NCBI GenBank assembly: GCA_012932295.1
Contig: JAAONU010000019.1
Location: 24,375,908 to 24,439,907, forward strand
DNA: 64,000 nt
From: Cyclina sinensis
Taxonomy: Eukaryota; Mollusca; Bivalvia; Venerida; Veneridae
Reading direction: 5' to 3'
Shown: piece by piece, positions 1-12,968 of the stretch
Position numbering within the stretch: the first letter of the stretch is position 1
How the letters are laid out: every line of letters starts with the position of its first letter
Translations under genes and position numbers: made by a program
The notes under the pieces: generated by a model
Told to the model about the DNA's origin: nothing
The model's input: only the letters and a program-made list of their open reading frames with translations
The model's database searches: none

Positions 1-198
1 AGTGTTACAGATGTCATTTATTGCTATATTCATCTTAAATATATGAAATTTTAGTCATGCTTGTTTTGATCGAACTGAATGAGTGCTTGCTATCGTTACT
101 GATTTGTGAGGAAACAGGACTTCTGCTGCTGTCATCATAAATTGCCACGGATGTTGTGCGAACCAAGAAAAAGTATCAGCCGCCGAACGTTCCGTCCG

Positions 199-271
199 TG
201 CCGGAACCCGGGATTGAACCGGGGGCCTTTAGATCTTCAGTCTAACGCTCTCCCAACTGAGCTATTCCGGC
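199..271 (-). tRNA. tRNA-Phe (GAA), array copy 1, intact
   Basis: Read on the minus strand this is a 73-nt cloverleaf: acceptor GCCGGAA/TTCCGGC with discriminator A, a 4-bp D stem with an 8-nt loop, anticodon arm TTAGA-CTGAAGA-TCTAA with GAA at positions 34-36, a 5-nt variable loop, and T arm CCCGG-TTCAATC-CCGGG. All stems pair perfectly. The A and B boxes are intact. A T5 Pol III terminator lies about 25 nt downstream (AAAAA on the plus strand near 169-173). There is no intron. It decodes UUC/UUU and is very probably functional. Confidence 0.96.
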
Positions 272-779
272 TGATACTTACATTGGGATTGCAGACAGCT
301 TTGACAGCTCACCACCGCTTATCAATATGCACTTTAGTTTGAATTAAGACGAACTTATTTGTAACATGTCTTTTTGGTGATAAATAAATATTTAAGGCAA
401 AGTGAATATTTTAAATGAAATTGCACCTTCTGACTGAAAGATCAATGTTGGGAATTCTATATAAATCTCTCTATCATTTAAGATTTACTTATATGACCAC
501 TCAAAACACGAACAATAACAACGTGCACCCCCGACTGTAACTTCAGTATGTTGGAATTTGACACAGATTTTATTTTTGTTACCAAAATATATTATTGATT
601 TCTGAATAAGAAATTTTAATTCCGTATTTATAGAAATGTCTTATGTTCACTGACAAAGAAATTTTGTTTCCTGAATACAAAATATCCTATTTCTTGATGT
701 CAAGCTAGGAAACTGAATTTTTGACACGAAATTTCAGCTTTTTTTCTAAATGAGCTTCAAGAACTTGTTAAAATACGTA

Positions 780-1530
780 TGTTATAAATGAACTTGTAGT
801 ACCCGGCGTACTGGTACACATATGTCATTAATGAACGTCTAGCACCTGTCATATATTTGTGTTATAGATAAGGCTTTAGCATTTGGAAAGTACAGTTGTC
901 ATAAATTGACTTCTTGCACCTGGCATATACAGATGCCATTAATCAACTAGCACCTTGTATATACAGATGTCATTAATGTACTTCTAGCACATGTCATATA
1001 CAGATGCCATAAATGACTTTAGCACCTGGAGTATACAGTTGTCATAAATAAACTTCTAGCACCGGACATAAAATTTTCAAACTAAATCGTGTGTGTGTTC
1101 TTTTTTCAACTTTTACAAATTAGACATTCATTTCTGATTTTAATCAAAATTTGATAGTTTGGAGGCATTTGCACAGAGCTACCTCTTGCGTTCATCCGCT
1201 TATATTCATTCACTCACGAACATCAACAGTTGATATTTGAATTGATACTTTGAGAGATGACAAAAAATAAGTTTCCTATCCATTGACATTGTTAAACACA
1301 TTTTTCATAAATTAACTTCTAGCACCTGACATATAGAAATGCCAGAAATCATCTACCATCTGGCAAAAACTGATGTCATAAATGATGTCATAAATTTTAG
1401 CACATGTAATATATATATTTGTTACAGATGCCATAAATGAGTTAAGCACCTGCAATATACAGTTGTCATAAATGAACTTCTAGTACCTGACACCCGACAT
1501 ACACAATTGCAGTAAGTGTTACAGATGTCA
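780..1530. repeat. minisatellite clusters inside the array units (example from unit 1)
   Basis: At about 780-1075 and 1310-1530 the spacer is made of degenerate repeats of about 37 bp. Each contains a TCTAGCACCTG core, a CATATACAGATG core and ATAAATGAACT. The same clusters recur in every array unit and beside the two tRNA relics near 28.1-28.4 kb and 39.0-39.25 kb. Many copies contain TGGCAT, six bases, then ATGCCA, a small inverted repeat. The cluster between about 7,920 and 8,420 is expanded by an internal duplication. Confidence 0.8.
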
Positions 1531-1712
1531 TTTATTGCTATATTCATCTTAAATATATGAAATTTTAGTCATGCTTGTTTTGATCGAACTGAATGAGTGC
1601 TTGCTATCGTTACTGATTTGTGAGGAAACAGGACTTCTGCTGCTGTCATCATAAATTGCCACGGATGTTGTGCGAACCAAGAAAAAGTATCAGCCGCCGA
1701 ACGTTCCGTCCG

Positions 1713-1785
1713 TGCCGGAACCCGGGATTGAACCGGGGGCCTTTAGATCTTCAGTCTAACGCTCTCCCAACTGAGCTATTCCGGC
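1713..1785 (-). tRNA. tRNA-Phe (GAA), array copy 2, intact
   Basis: The 73 nt are identical to copy 1, with every stem paired, anticodon GAA, no intron and a T5 terminator at the same downstream distance. The flanking leader and trailer also match copy 1, so the whole transcription unit was duplicated rather than just the tRNA. Confidence 0.96.
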
Positions 1786-3227
1786 TGATACTTACATTGG
1801 GATTGCAGACAGCTTTGACAGCTCACCACCGCTTATCAATATGCACTTTAGTTTGAATTAAGACGAACTTATTTGTAACATGTCTTTTTGGTGATAAATA
1901 AATATTTAAGGCAAAGTGAATATTTTAAATGAAATTGCACCTTCTGACTGAAAGATCAATGTTGGGAATTCTATATAAATCTCTCTATCATTTAAGATTT
2001 ACTTATATGACCACTCAAAACACGAACAATAACAACGTGCACCCCGACTGTAACTTCAGTATGTTGGAATTTGACACAGATTTTATTTTTGTTACCAAAA
2101 TATATTATTGATTTCTGAATAAGAAATTTTAATTCCGTATTTATAGAAATGTCTTATGTTCACTGACAAAGAAATTTTGTTTCCTGAATACAAAATATCC
2201 TATTTCTTGATGTCAAGCTAGGAAACTGAATTTTTGACACGAAATTTCAGCTTTTTTTCTAAATGAGCTTCAAGAACTTGTTAAAATACGTATGTTATAA
2301 ATGAACTTGTAGTACCCGGCGTACTGGTACACATATGTCATTAATGAACGTCTAGCACCTGTCATATATTTGTGTTATAGATAAGGCTTTAGCATTTGGA
2401 AAGTACAGTTGTCATAAATTGACTTCTTGCACCTGGCATATACAGATGCCATTAATCAACTAGCACCTTGTATATACAGATGTCATTAATGTACTTCTAG
2501 CACATGTCATATACAGATGCCATAAATGACTTTAGCACCTGGAATATACAGTTGTCATAAATAAACTTCTAGCACCGGGCATAAAATTTTCAAACTAAAT
2601 CGTGTGTGTGTTCTTTTTTCAACTTTTACAAATTAGACATTCATTTCTGATTTTAATCAAAATTTGATAGTTTGGAGGCATTTGCACAGAGCTACCTCTT
2701 GCGTTCATCCGCTTATATTCATTCACTCACAAACATCAACAGTTGATATTTGAATTGATACTTTGAGAGATGACAAAAAAATAAGTTTCCTATCCATTGA
2801 CATTGTTAAACACATTTTTCATAAATTAACTTCTAGCACCTGACATATAGAAATGCCAGAAATCATCTACCATCTGGCAAAAACTGATGTCATAAATAAT
2901 GTCATAAATTTTAGCACATGTAATATATATATTTGTTACAGATGCCATAAATGAGTTAAGCACCTGCAATATACAGTTGTCATAAATGAACTTCTAGTAC
3001 CTGACATCCCGACATACACAATTGCAGTAAGTGTTACAGATGTCATTTATTGCTATATTCATCTTAAATATATGAAATTTTAGTAATGCTTGCTTTGATC
3101 GAACTGAATGAGTGCTTGCTATCGTTACTGATTTGTGAGGAAACAGGACTTCTGCTGCTGTCATCATAAATTGCCACGGATGTTGTGCGAACCAAGAAAA
3201 AGTATCAGCCGCCGAACGTTCCATCCG

Positions 3228-3300
3228 TGCCGGAACCCGGGATTGAACCGGGGGCCTTTAAATCTTCAGTCTAACGCTCTCCCAACTGAGCTATTTCGAC
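3228..3300 (-). tRNA. tRNA-Phe (GAA), array copy 3, acceptor-stem substitutions
   Basis: This copy matches copy 1 except in two places. The 5' acceptor strand reads GTCGAAA against an unchanged TTCCGGC, giving a T:G wobble at 2-71 and an A:C mismatch at 5-68. One change in the anticodon stem makes a G:T wobble. The anticodon is still GAA and the T5 terminator remains. It is probably weakened or inactive. Confidence 0.8.
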
Positions 3301-4747
3301 TGATACTTACATTGGGATTGCAGACAGCTTTGAGAGCTCACCACCGCTTATCAATATGCACTTTAGTTTGAATTAAGACGAACTTATTTGTAACATGTCT
3401 TTTTGGCGATAAATAAATATTTAAGGCAAAGTGAATATTTTAAATGAAATTGCACCTTCTGACTGAAAGATCAATGTTGGGAATTCTATATAAATCTCTC
3501 TATCATTTAAGATTTACTTATATGACCACTCAAAACACGAACAATAACAACGTGCACCCCCGACTGTAACTTCAGTATGTTGGAATTTGACACAGATTTT
3601 ATTTTTGTTACCAAAATCTATTATTGAATTCTGAATAAGAAATTTTAATTCCGTATTTATAGAAATGTCTTATGTTCACTGACAAAGAAATTTTGTTTCC
3701 TGAATACAAAATATCCTATTTCTTTATGTAAAGCTAGGAAACTGAATTTTTGATACGAAATTTCAGCTTTTTTTTCTAAATGAGCTTCAAGAACTTGTTA
3801 AAATACGTATGTTATAAATGAACTTGTAGTACCCGGCGTACTGGTACACATATGTCATTAATGAACGTCTAGCACCTGTCATATATTTGTGTTATAGGTA
3901 AGGCTTTAGCATTTGGAAAGTACAGTTGTCATAAATTGACTTCTTGCACCTGGCATATACAGATGCCATTAATCAACTAGCACCTTGTATATACAGATGT
4001 CATTAATGTACTTCTAGCACATGTCATATACAGATGCCATAAATGACTTTAGCACCTGGAATATACAGTTGTCATAAATAAACTTCTAGCACCGGGCATA
4101 AAATTTTCAAACTAAATCGTGTGTGTGTTCTTTTTTCTTCTTTTACAAATTAGACATTCATTTCTGATTTTAATCAAAATTTGATAGTTTGGAGGCATTT
4201 GCACAGAGCTACCTCTTGCGTTCATCCGCTTATATTCATTCACTCACGAACATCAACAGTTGATATTTGAATTGATACTTTGAGAGATGACAAAAAGATA
4301 AGTTTCCTATCCATTGACATTGTTAAACACATTTTTCATAAATTAACTTCTAGCACCTGACATATAGAAATGCCAGAAATCATCTACCATCTGGCAAAAA
4401 CTAATGTCATAAATAATGTTATAAATTTTAGCACATGTAATATATATATATATTTGTTACAGATGCCATAAATGAGTTAAGCACCTGCAATATACAGTTG
4501 TCATAAATGAACTTCTAGTACCTGACATCCGACATACACAATTGCAGTAAGTTTTACAGATGTCATTTATTGCTATATTCATCTTAAATATATGAAATTT
4601 TAGTCATGCTTGATTTGATCAAACTGAATGAGTGCTTGCTATCGTTACTGATTTGTGAGGAAACAGGACTTCTGCTGCTGTCATCATAAATTGCCACGGA
4701 TGTTGTCCGAACCAAGAAAAAGGATCAGCCGCCGAACGTTCCGTCCG

Positions 4748-4820
4748 TGCCGGAACCCGGGATTGAACCGGGGGCCTTTAGATCTTCAGTCTAACGCTCT
4801 CCCAACTGAGCTATTCCGGC
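4748..4820 (-). tRNA. tRNA-Phe (GAA), array copy 4, intact
   Basis: The gene is identical to copy 1 across the 73 nt and keeps a T5 terminator. The trailer differs by one base, reading AAGGATCAG instead of AAGTATCAG on the plus strand. That breaks one pair of the leader-trailer helix seen in the other left-hand copies. Confidence 0.96.
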
Positions 4821-6261
4821 TGATACTTACATTGGGATTGCAGACAGCTTTGACAGCTCACCACCGCTTATCAATATGCACTTTAGTTTGAATTAAGACG
4901 AACTTATTTGTAACATGTCTTTTTGGTGATAAATAAATATTTAAGGCAAAGTGAATATTTTAAATGAAATTGCACCTTCTGACTGAAAGATCAATGTTGG
5001 GAATTCTATATAAATCTCTCTATCATTTAAGATTTACTTATATGACCACTCAAAACACGAACAGTAACAACGTGCACCCCCGACTGTAACTTCAGTATGT
5101 TGGAATTTGACACAGATTTTATTTTTGTTACCAAAATATATTATTGATTTCTGAATAAGAAATTTTAATTCCGTATTTATAGAAATGTCTTATGTTCACT
5201 GACAAAGAAATTTTGTTTCCTGAATACAAAATATCCTATTTCTTGATGTAAAGCTAGGAAACTGAATTTTTGACACGAAATTTCAGCTTTTTTTCTAAAT
5301 GAGCTTCAAGAACTTGTTAAAATACGTATGTTATAAATGAACTTGTAGTACCCGGCGTACTGGTACACATATGTCATTAATGAACGTCTAGCACCTGTCA
5401 TATATTTGTGTTATAGGTAAGGCTTTAGCATTTGGAAAGTACAGTTGTCATAAATTGACTTCCTGCACCTGGCATATACAGATGCCATTAATCAACTAGC
5501 ACCTTGTATATACAGATGTCATTAATGTACTTCTAGCACATGTCATATACAGATGCCATAAATGACTTTAGCACCTGGAATATACAGTTGTCATAAATAA
5601 ACTTCTAGCACCGGGCATAAAATTTTCAAACTAAATCGTGTGTGTGTTCTTTTTTCAACTTTTACAAATTAGACATTCATTTCTGATTTTAATCAAAATT
5701 TGATAGTTTGGAGGCATTTGCACAGAGCTACCTCTTGCGTTCATCCGCTTATATTCATTCACTCACGAACATCAACAGTTGATATTTGAATTGATACTTT
5801 GAGAGATGACAAAAAAATAAGTTTCCTATCCATTGACATTGTTAAACACATTTTTCATAAATTAACTTCTAGCACCTGACATATAGAAATGCCAGAAATC
5901 ATCTACCATCTGGCAAAAACTGATGTCATAAATGATGTCATAAATTTTAGCACATGTAATATATATATTTGTTACAGATGCCATAAATGAGTTAAGCACC
6001 TGCAATATACAGTTGTCATAAATGAACTTCTAGTACCTGACACCCGACATACACAATTGCAGTAAGTGTTACAGATGTCATTTTAGCTATATTCATCTTA
6101 AATATATGAAATTTTAGTCATGCTTGTTTTGATCAAACTGAATGAGTGCTTGCTATCGTTACTGATTTGTGAGGAAACAGGACTTCTGCTGCTGTCATCA
6201 TAAATTGCCACGGATGTTGTGCGAACCAAGAAAAAGTATCAGCCGCCGAACGTTCCGTCCG

Positions 6262-6334
6262 TGCCGGAACCCGGGATTGAACCGGGGGCCTTTAGATCTT
6301 CAGTCTAACGCTCTCCCAACTGAGCTATTCCGGC
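6262..6334 (-). tRNA. tRNA-Phe (GAA), array copy 5, intact
   Basis: The gene is identical to copy 1, with a perfect cloverleaf, anticodon GAA and a T5 terminator. It is the last fully intact copy before the array changes to shorter, more diverged units. Confidence 0.96.
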
Positions 6335-7336
6335 TGATACTTACATTGGGATTGCAGACAGCTTTGACAGCTCACCACCGCTTATCAATATGCACTTTAG
6401 TTTGAATTAAGACGAACTTATTTGTAACATGTCTTTTTGGTGATAAATAAATATTTAAGGCAAAGTGAATATTTTAAATGAAATTGCACCTTCTGACTGA
6501 AAGATCAATGTTGGGAATTCTATATAAATCTCTCTATCATTTAAGATTTACTTATATGACCACTCAAAACACGAACAATAACAACGTGCACCCCCGACTG
6601 TAACTTCAGTATGTTGGAATTTGACACAGATTTTATTTTTGTTACCAAAATATATTATTGATTTCTGAATAAGAAATTTTAATTCCGTATTTATAGAAAT
6701 GTCTTATGTTCACTGACAAAGAAATTTTGTTTCCTGAATACAAAATATCCTATTTCTTGATGTAAAGCTAGGAAACTGAATTTTTGACACGAAATTTCAG
6801 CTTTTTTTCTAAATGAGCTTCAAGAACTTGTTAAAATACGTATGTTATAAATGAACTTGTAGTACCCGGCGTACTGGTACACATATGTCATTAATGAACG
6901 TCTAGCACCTGTCATATATTTGTGTTATAGGTAAGGCTTTAGCATTTGGAAAGTACAGTTGTCATAAATTGACTTCTTGCACCTGGCATATACAGATGCC
7001 ATTAATCAACTAGCACCTTGTATATACAGATGTCATTAATGTACTTCTAGCACATGTCATATACAGATGCCATAAATGACTTTAGCACCTGAAATATACA
7101 GTTCTCATAAATAAACTTTTAGCACATTTCAAATACAGATGCAGTAAGTGTTATATATGTCTTTTATTGCCATTTTCATCTTTAATTTTTAGTCATGCTT
7201 GCTTTGTTCAAACTGAATGAGTGCTTGCTATCGTTACTGACTTGTGATCAAATAGAACTTCTGCTGTTGTAATCGTAAATTGCCACGGACGTTATGCGAA
7301 ACAAAAAAGTATATCATCCGCCGAACGTTCCGTCTG

Positions 7337-7409
7337 TGCCGGGACCCGGGATTGAACCGGGGGCCTTTATATCTTCAGTATATTGCTCTCCCAACTGAGC
7401 TATTCCGGC
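7337..7409 (-). tRNA. tRNA-Phe (GAA), array copy 6, diverged
   Basis: The cloverleaf is still recognisable with anticodon GAA. The acceptor has an A:C mismatch at 6-67 (3' strand TCCCGGC), and the top pair of the anticodon stem is A:A. The D and T arms are intact and a T6 terminator follows. Activity is doubtful. Confidence 0.78.
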
Positions 7410-8636
7410 TGATACTTAGGTTCGGATTGCAGACAGCTTTGACAGCTCACCACCGCTTACCAATAGATACCAGGACATTTTCCACAATACGTTTGAATAA
7501 AGACGAACTTATTAACATGTCTTTTTGGTGATTAATTAATATTTGATGTGAATATTTTAAATGAAATTGCACCTTCTGACTGAAAGATAATATTGGGAAT
7601 TATGAATAGATCTCTCTGTCATTAAAGATTTACTTATATTACAACTCAAAACACGAACTTTGAAACAACGTGTACCCCCGACTGTAACAAGAGTGTGTTG
7701 GAATTAGAAAAGATTTCATTTTTGTAACAAAAGTATATTGCTAATTTATGCTGAAAAAGAAATTTTAATTCCGTACATATAGAAATGTCTTATGGTTACT
7801 GACATAAGGAAATGATGTTTCGTGAATACAAAATATCCTATTTCTTGATGTCAAGCTAGGAAACTGAATTTTGACACGAAGTTCCTACTTTTATTCTAAA
7901 TGGGCTTATAGAACTTGTAAAAATACTTATGTTATGAATGAACTTGTAGTACCCGGCGTACTGGTACACATATGTCATTAATGAACGTCTAGCACCTGTC
8001 ACATATTTGCGTTATAGATAAGGCTTTAGCATTTAGAAATACAGATGTCATGAATGTACTTCTAGCACCTGTCATATATTTGTGTTATAGATAAGCTTTA
8101 GCATTTGGAACATAAGTCGTCATAAATGGACTTCTAGCACCTGGCATATACAGATGCAATAAATCAACTAGCACCTTGTTTATACAGATGTCATTAATGT
8201 ACTTCTAGCACATGTCATATACAGATGCCATAAATGACTTAAGCACCTGGAATATACAGTTGTCATAAATAAACTTCTAGCACCGGGCATATACAGATGC
8301 AATAAATCAACTAGCACCTTGTTTATACAGATGTCATTAATGTACTTCTAGCACATGTCATATACAGATGCCATAAATGACTTTAGCACCTGAAATATAC
8401 AGTTTTCATAAATAAACTTTTAGCACATTACAAATACAGATGCAGTAAGTGTTATATATGTCTTTTATTGCCATTTTCATCTTTATTTTTAGTCATGCTT
8501 GCTTTGTTCAAACTGAATGAGTGCTTGCTATCGTTACTGACTTGTGATCAAACAGAACTTCTGCTGTTGTAATCGTAAATTGCCACGGACGTTATGCGAA
8601 ACAAAAAGGTATATCATCCGCCGAACGTTCCGTTTG

Positions 8637-8709
8637 TGCCGGGACCCGGGATTGAACCGGGGGCCTTTATATCTTCAGTCTATTGCTCTCCCAACTGAGC
8701 TATTCCGGC
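8637..8709 (-). tRNA. tRNA-Phe (GAA), array copy 7, diverged
   Basis: The acceptor mismatch at 6-67 is the same as in copy 6. The anticodon stem ATAGA/TATAA has two mismatches (27-43 and 30-40). The anticodon is GAA, the T arm is intact and a T5 run lies downstream. Copies 6 and 7 share these changes, so they descend from one already altered unit. Confidence 0.7.
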
Positions 8710-9770
8710 TGATACTTAGGTTCGGATTGCAGACAGCTTTGACAGCTCACCACCGCTTACCAATAGATACCAGGACATTTTCCACAATACGTTTGAATAA
8801 AGACGAACTTATTAACATGTCTTTTTGGTGATTAATTAATATTTGATGTGAATATTTTAAATGAAATTGCACCTTCTGACTGAAAGATAATATTGAGAAT
8901 TATGAATAGATCTCTCTGTCATTAAAGATTTACTTATATTACAACTCAAAACACGAACTTTGAAACAACGTGTACCCCCGACTGTAACAAGAGTGTGTTG
9001 GAATTAGAAAAGATTTCATTTTTGTAACAAAAGTATATTGCTAATTTATGCTGAAAAAGAAATTTTAATTCCGTACATATAGAAATGTCTTATGGTTACT
9101 GACATAAGGAAATGATGTTTCGTGAATACAAAATATCCTATTTCTAGATGTCAAGCTAGGAAACTGAATTTTGACACGAAGTTCCTACTTTTATTCTAAA
9201 TGAGCTTACAGAACTTGTAAAAATACTTATGTTATTAATGAACTTGTAGTACCCGGCGTACTGGTACACATATGTCATTAATGAACGTCTAGCACCTGTC
9301 ACATATTTGCGTTATAGATAAGGCTTTAGCATTTAGAAATACAGATGTCATGAATGTACTTCTAGCACCTGTCATATATTTGTGTTATAGATAAGCTTTA
9401 GCATTTGGAACATAAGTCGTCATAAATGGACTTCTAGCACCTGGCATATACAGATGCAATAAATCAACTAGCACCTTCTTTATACAGATGTCATTAATGT
9501 ACTTCTAGCACATGTCATATACAGGTGCCATAAATGACTTAAAAGGAACCTGGAATATACAGTTGTCATAAATGAACTTCTAGCACCGGGCATATACAGA
9601 TGCAATAATATATATGTCATTTATTGCCATTTTCATCTTTAAATTTTAGTCATGCTTGCTTTGTTCAAGCTGACTGAGTGCTTGTTATCGTTACTGACTT
9701 GTGAGGAAACGGAACTTCTGATGTAGTAATCGTAAAACAAAAAAGTATCAGCCGCCGAACGTTCCGTCTG

Positions 9771-9843
9771 ATCCGATACCAGGGATTGAACCGGGGTCCT
9801 TTAGATCTTCAGTCTAACGCTCTCCCAACTGAGCTTTTCCGGC
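9771..9843 (-). pseudogene. tRNA-Phe pseudogene, array copy 8
   Basis: The anticodon arm is preserved with GAA. The 3' acceptor strand is scrambled (plus-strand TCCGATA where intact copies have GCCGGAA), the discriminator is changed, the T stem has lost a pair and position 10 of the D arm is altered. It cannot form a normal acceptor stem. Confidence 0.85.
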
Positions 9844-10828
9844 TGATATTGAAATTGGGATTGCAGACAGCTTTGACAGCTCACCACTGCTTACCAATAG
9901 GTACCAGGACATTTTCCACAATACGTTTGAATAAAGACAAACTTATTAACATGTTTTTTTGGTGATAAATTAATATTTGATGTGAATATTTTAAATGAAA
10001 TTGCACCTTCTGACTGAAAGATAATATTGTGAATTATGAATTAATCTCTCTATCATTAAAGATTATCTTATATGACCACTCAAAACACGAACTTTGAAAC
10101 AACGTGTACCCCCGACTGTAACTTCAGTATGTTGGAATTTAGGAAAGATTTCATTTTTGTAACAAAAGTATATTGCTTATTTCTGCTGCAAAAGAAATTT
10201 TAATTCCGTACTTATAGAAATGTCTTATGGACACTGACATACAGAAATGATATTTCGTGAATACAAAATATCCTATTTCTTGATGCTAAGAAACTAAATT
10301 TTCGACACGAAATTCCAACTTTTATTCTAAATGAGCTGAAAGAACTTGTAAAAATACGTATTTTATAAATGAACTTGTAGTACCTGGCGTACTAGTACAA
10401 AGATGTCATTAATGAACGTCTAGCACCTGGCATATATTTGTGTTATAGATAAGCTTTAGCATTTGGAACATAAGTCGTCATAAATGGACTTCTAGCACCT
10501 GGCGTATACAGATGCAATAAATCAACTAGCACCTTGTTTATACAGATGTCATTAATGTACTTCTAGCACATGTCATATACAGGTGCCATAAATGACTTAA
10601 AAGGAACCTGGAATATACAGTTGTCATAAATGAACTTCTAGCACCGGGCATATACAGATGCAATAATATATATGTCATTTATTGCTATTTTTATCTTAAA
10701 ATTTTAGTCATGCTTGCTTTGTTCAAGCTGACTGAGTGCTTGCTATCGTTACTGACTTGTGAGGAAACGGAACTTCTGATGTAGTAATCGTAAAACAAAA
10801 AAGTATCAGCCGCCGAACGTTCCGTCTG

Positions 10829-10901
10829 TGCCGGAACCAGGGATTGAACCGGGGTCCTTTAGATCTTCAGTCTAACGCTCTCCCAACTGAGTTTTTCCGG
10901 C
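10829..10901 (-). pseudogene. tRNA-Phe pseudogene, array copy 9
   Basis: The acceptor stem and anticodon arm are intact. Position 8 is A instead of the conserved T, the D stem begins with a mismatch (10-25) and the T stem has a C:T mismatch. The A box is damaged, so transcription is doubtful. It shares the D-arm and T-arm damage with copy 8. Confidence 0.75.
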
Positions 10902-11887
10902 TGATATTGAAATTGGGATTGCAGACAGCTTTGACAGCTCACCACTGCTTACCAGTAGATACCAGGACATTTTCCACAATACGTTTGAATAAAGACGAAC
11001 TTATTAACATGTCATTTTGGTGATTAATTAAGATTTGATGTGAATATTTTAAATGAAATTGCACCTTCTGACTGAAAGATAATATTGTGAATTATGAATT
11101 AATCTCTCTATCATTAAAGATTATCTTATATGACCACTCAAAACACGAACTTTGAAACAACGTGTACCCCCGACTGTAACTTCAGTATGTTGGAATTTAG
11201 GAAAGATTTCATTTTTGTAACAAAAGTATATTGCTTATTTCTGCTGCAAAAGAAATTTTAATTCCGTACTTATAGAAATGTCTTATGGACACTGACATAC
11301 AGAAATGATATTTCGTGAATACAAAATATCCTATTTCTTGATGCTAAGAAACTAAATTTTCGACACGAAATTCCAACTTTTATTCTAAATGAGCTGAAAG
11401 AACTTGTAAAAATACGTATTTTATAAATGAACTTGTAGTACCTGGCGTACTAGTACAAAGATGTCATTAATGAACGTCTAGCACCTGGCATATATTTGTG
11501 TTATAGATAAGCTTTAGCATTTGGAACATACAGATGTCATAAATGGACTTCTAGCACCTGGCATATACAGATGCCATAAATCAACCAGCACCTTGTATAT
11601 ACAAATGTCATAAATGTACTTCTAGCACATGTCATATACAGGTGCCATAAATGACTTAAAAGGAACCTGGAATATACAGTTGTCATAAATGAACTTCTAG
11701 CACCGGGCATATACAGATGCAATAATATATATGTCATTTATTGCCATTTTCATCTTTAATTTTTAGTCATGCTTGCTTTGTTCAAACTGAATGAGTGCTT
11801 GCTATCGTTACTGACTTGTGAGGAAACAGAACTTCTGATGTAGTAATCGTAAAACAAAAAAGTATCAGCCGCCGAACGTTCCGTCCA

Positions 11888-11960
11888 TGTCGGAACCCGG
11901 GATTGAACCGGGGGCCTTTATATCTTCAGTCTAACGCTCTCCCAACTGAGCTATTCCGGC
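11888..11960 (-). tRNA. tRNA-Phe (GAA), array copy 10, diverged
   Basis: The D and T arms are intact and the anticodon is GAA. The acceptor 3' strand is TTCCGAC, giving C:A at 2-71, and the anticodon stem has a G:A mismatch at 30-40. A T6 terminator is present. The gene is borderline between functional and decayed. Confidence 0.72.
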
Positions 11961-12968
11961 TGATACTTAGGTTCGGATTGCAGACAGCTTTGACAGCTCA
12001 CCACCGCTTACCAATAGATACCAGGACATTTTCCACAATACGTTTGAATAAAGACGAACTTATTAACATGTCATTTTGGTGATTAATTAAGATTTGATGT
12101 GAATATTTTAAATGAAATTGCACCTTCTGACTGAAAGATAATATTGTGAATTATGAATTAATCTCTTTATCATTAAAGATTATCTTATATGACCACTCAA
12201 AACACGAACTTTGAAACAACGTGTACCCCCGACTGTAACTTCAGTATGTTGGAATTTAGGAAAGATTTCATTTTTGTAACAAAAGTATATTGCTTATTTC
12301 TGCTGCAAAAGAAATTTTAATTCCGTACTTATAGAAATGTCTTATGGTCACTAACATACAGAAATGATGTTTCGTGAATACAAAATATCCTATATCTTGA
12401 TGCTAGGAAACTGAATTTTTGACACGGAATTCCAGCTTTTATTCTAAATGAGCTTAAAGAACTTGTAAAAATACGTATTTTATAAATGAACTTGTAGTAC
12501 CGGCGTACTAGTACAAAGATGTCATTAATGAACGTCTAGCACCTGGCATATATTTGTGTTATAGATAATCTTTAGCATTTGGAACATACAGATGTCATAA
12601 ATGGACTTCTAGCACCTGGCATATACAGATGCAATAAATCAACCAGCACCTTGTATATACAAATGTCATAAATGTATTTCTAGCACATGTCATATACAGG
12701 TGCCATAAATGACTTAAAAGGAACCTGGAATATACAGTTGTCATAAATGAACTTCCAGCACCGGGCATATACAGATGCAGTAATATATATGTCATTTATT
12801 GCCATTTTCATCTTTAATTTTTAGTCATGCTTGCCTTGTTCAAACTGAATGAGTGCTTGCTATCGTTACTGACTTGTGAGGAAACAGAACTTCTGCTGTT
12901 GTAATCATAAATTGCCACGGATGTTATGCGAAACAAAAGAGTATATCAGCCGCCGAACGTTTCGTCCG

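Noticed and set aside
106..342. 78-residue frame repeated in each array unit (RNPGLNRGPLDLQSNALPTE)
   Set aside because: It is the antisense of the tRNA-Phe gene read through; the conserved residues are the complement of the T, anticodon and D arms. It has no ATG start in most units.
780..1530. CRISPR-like array of short repeats
   Set aside because: The repeats are degenerate, lack unique spacers of constant length and sit in a eukaryotic genome; they are a minisatellite.
11537..12795. 66-residue minus-strand frames at 11,537 and 12,595
   Set aside because: They are translations of the 37 bp minisatellite and are not conserved in other units.
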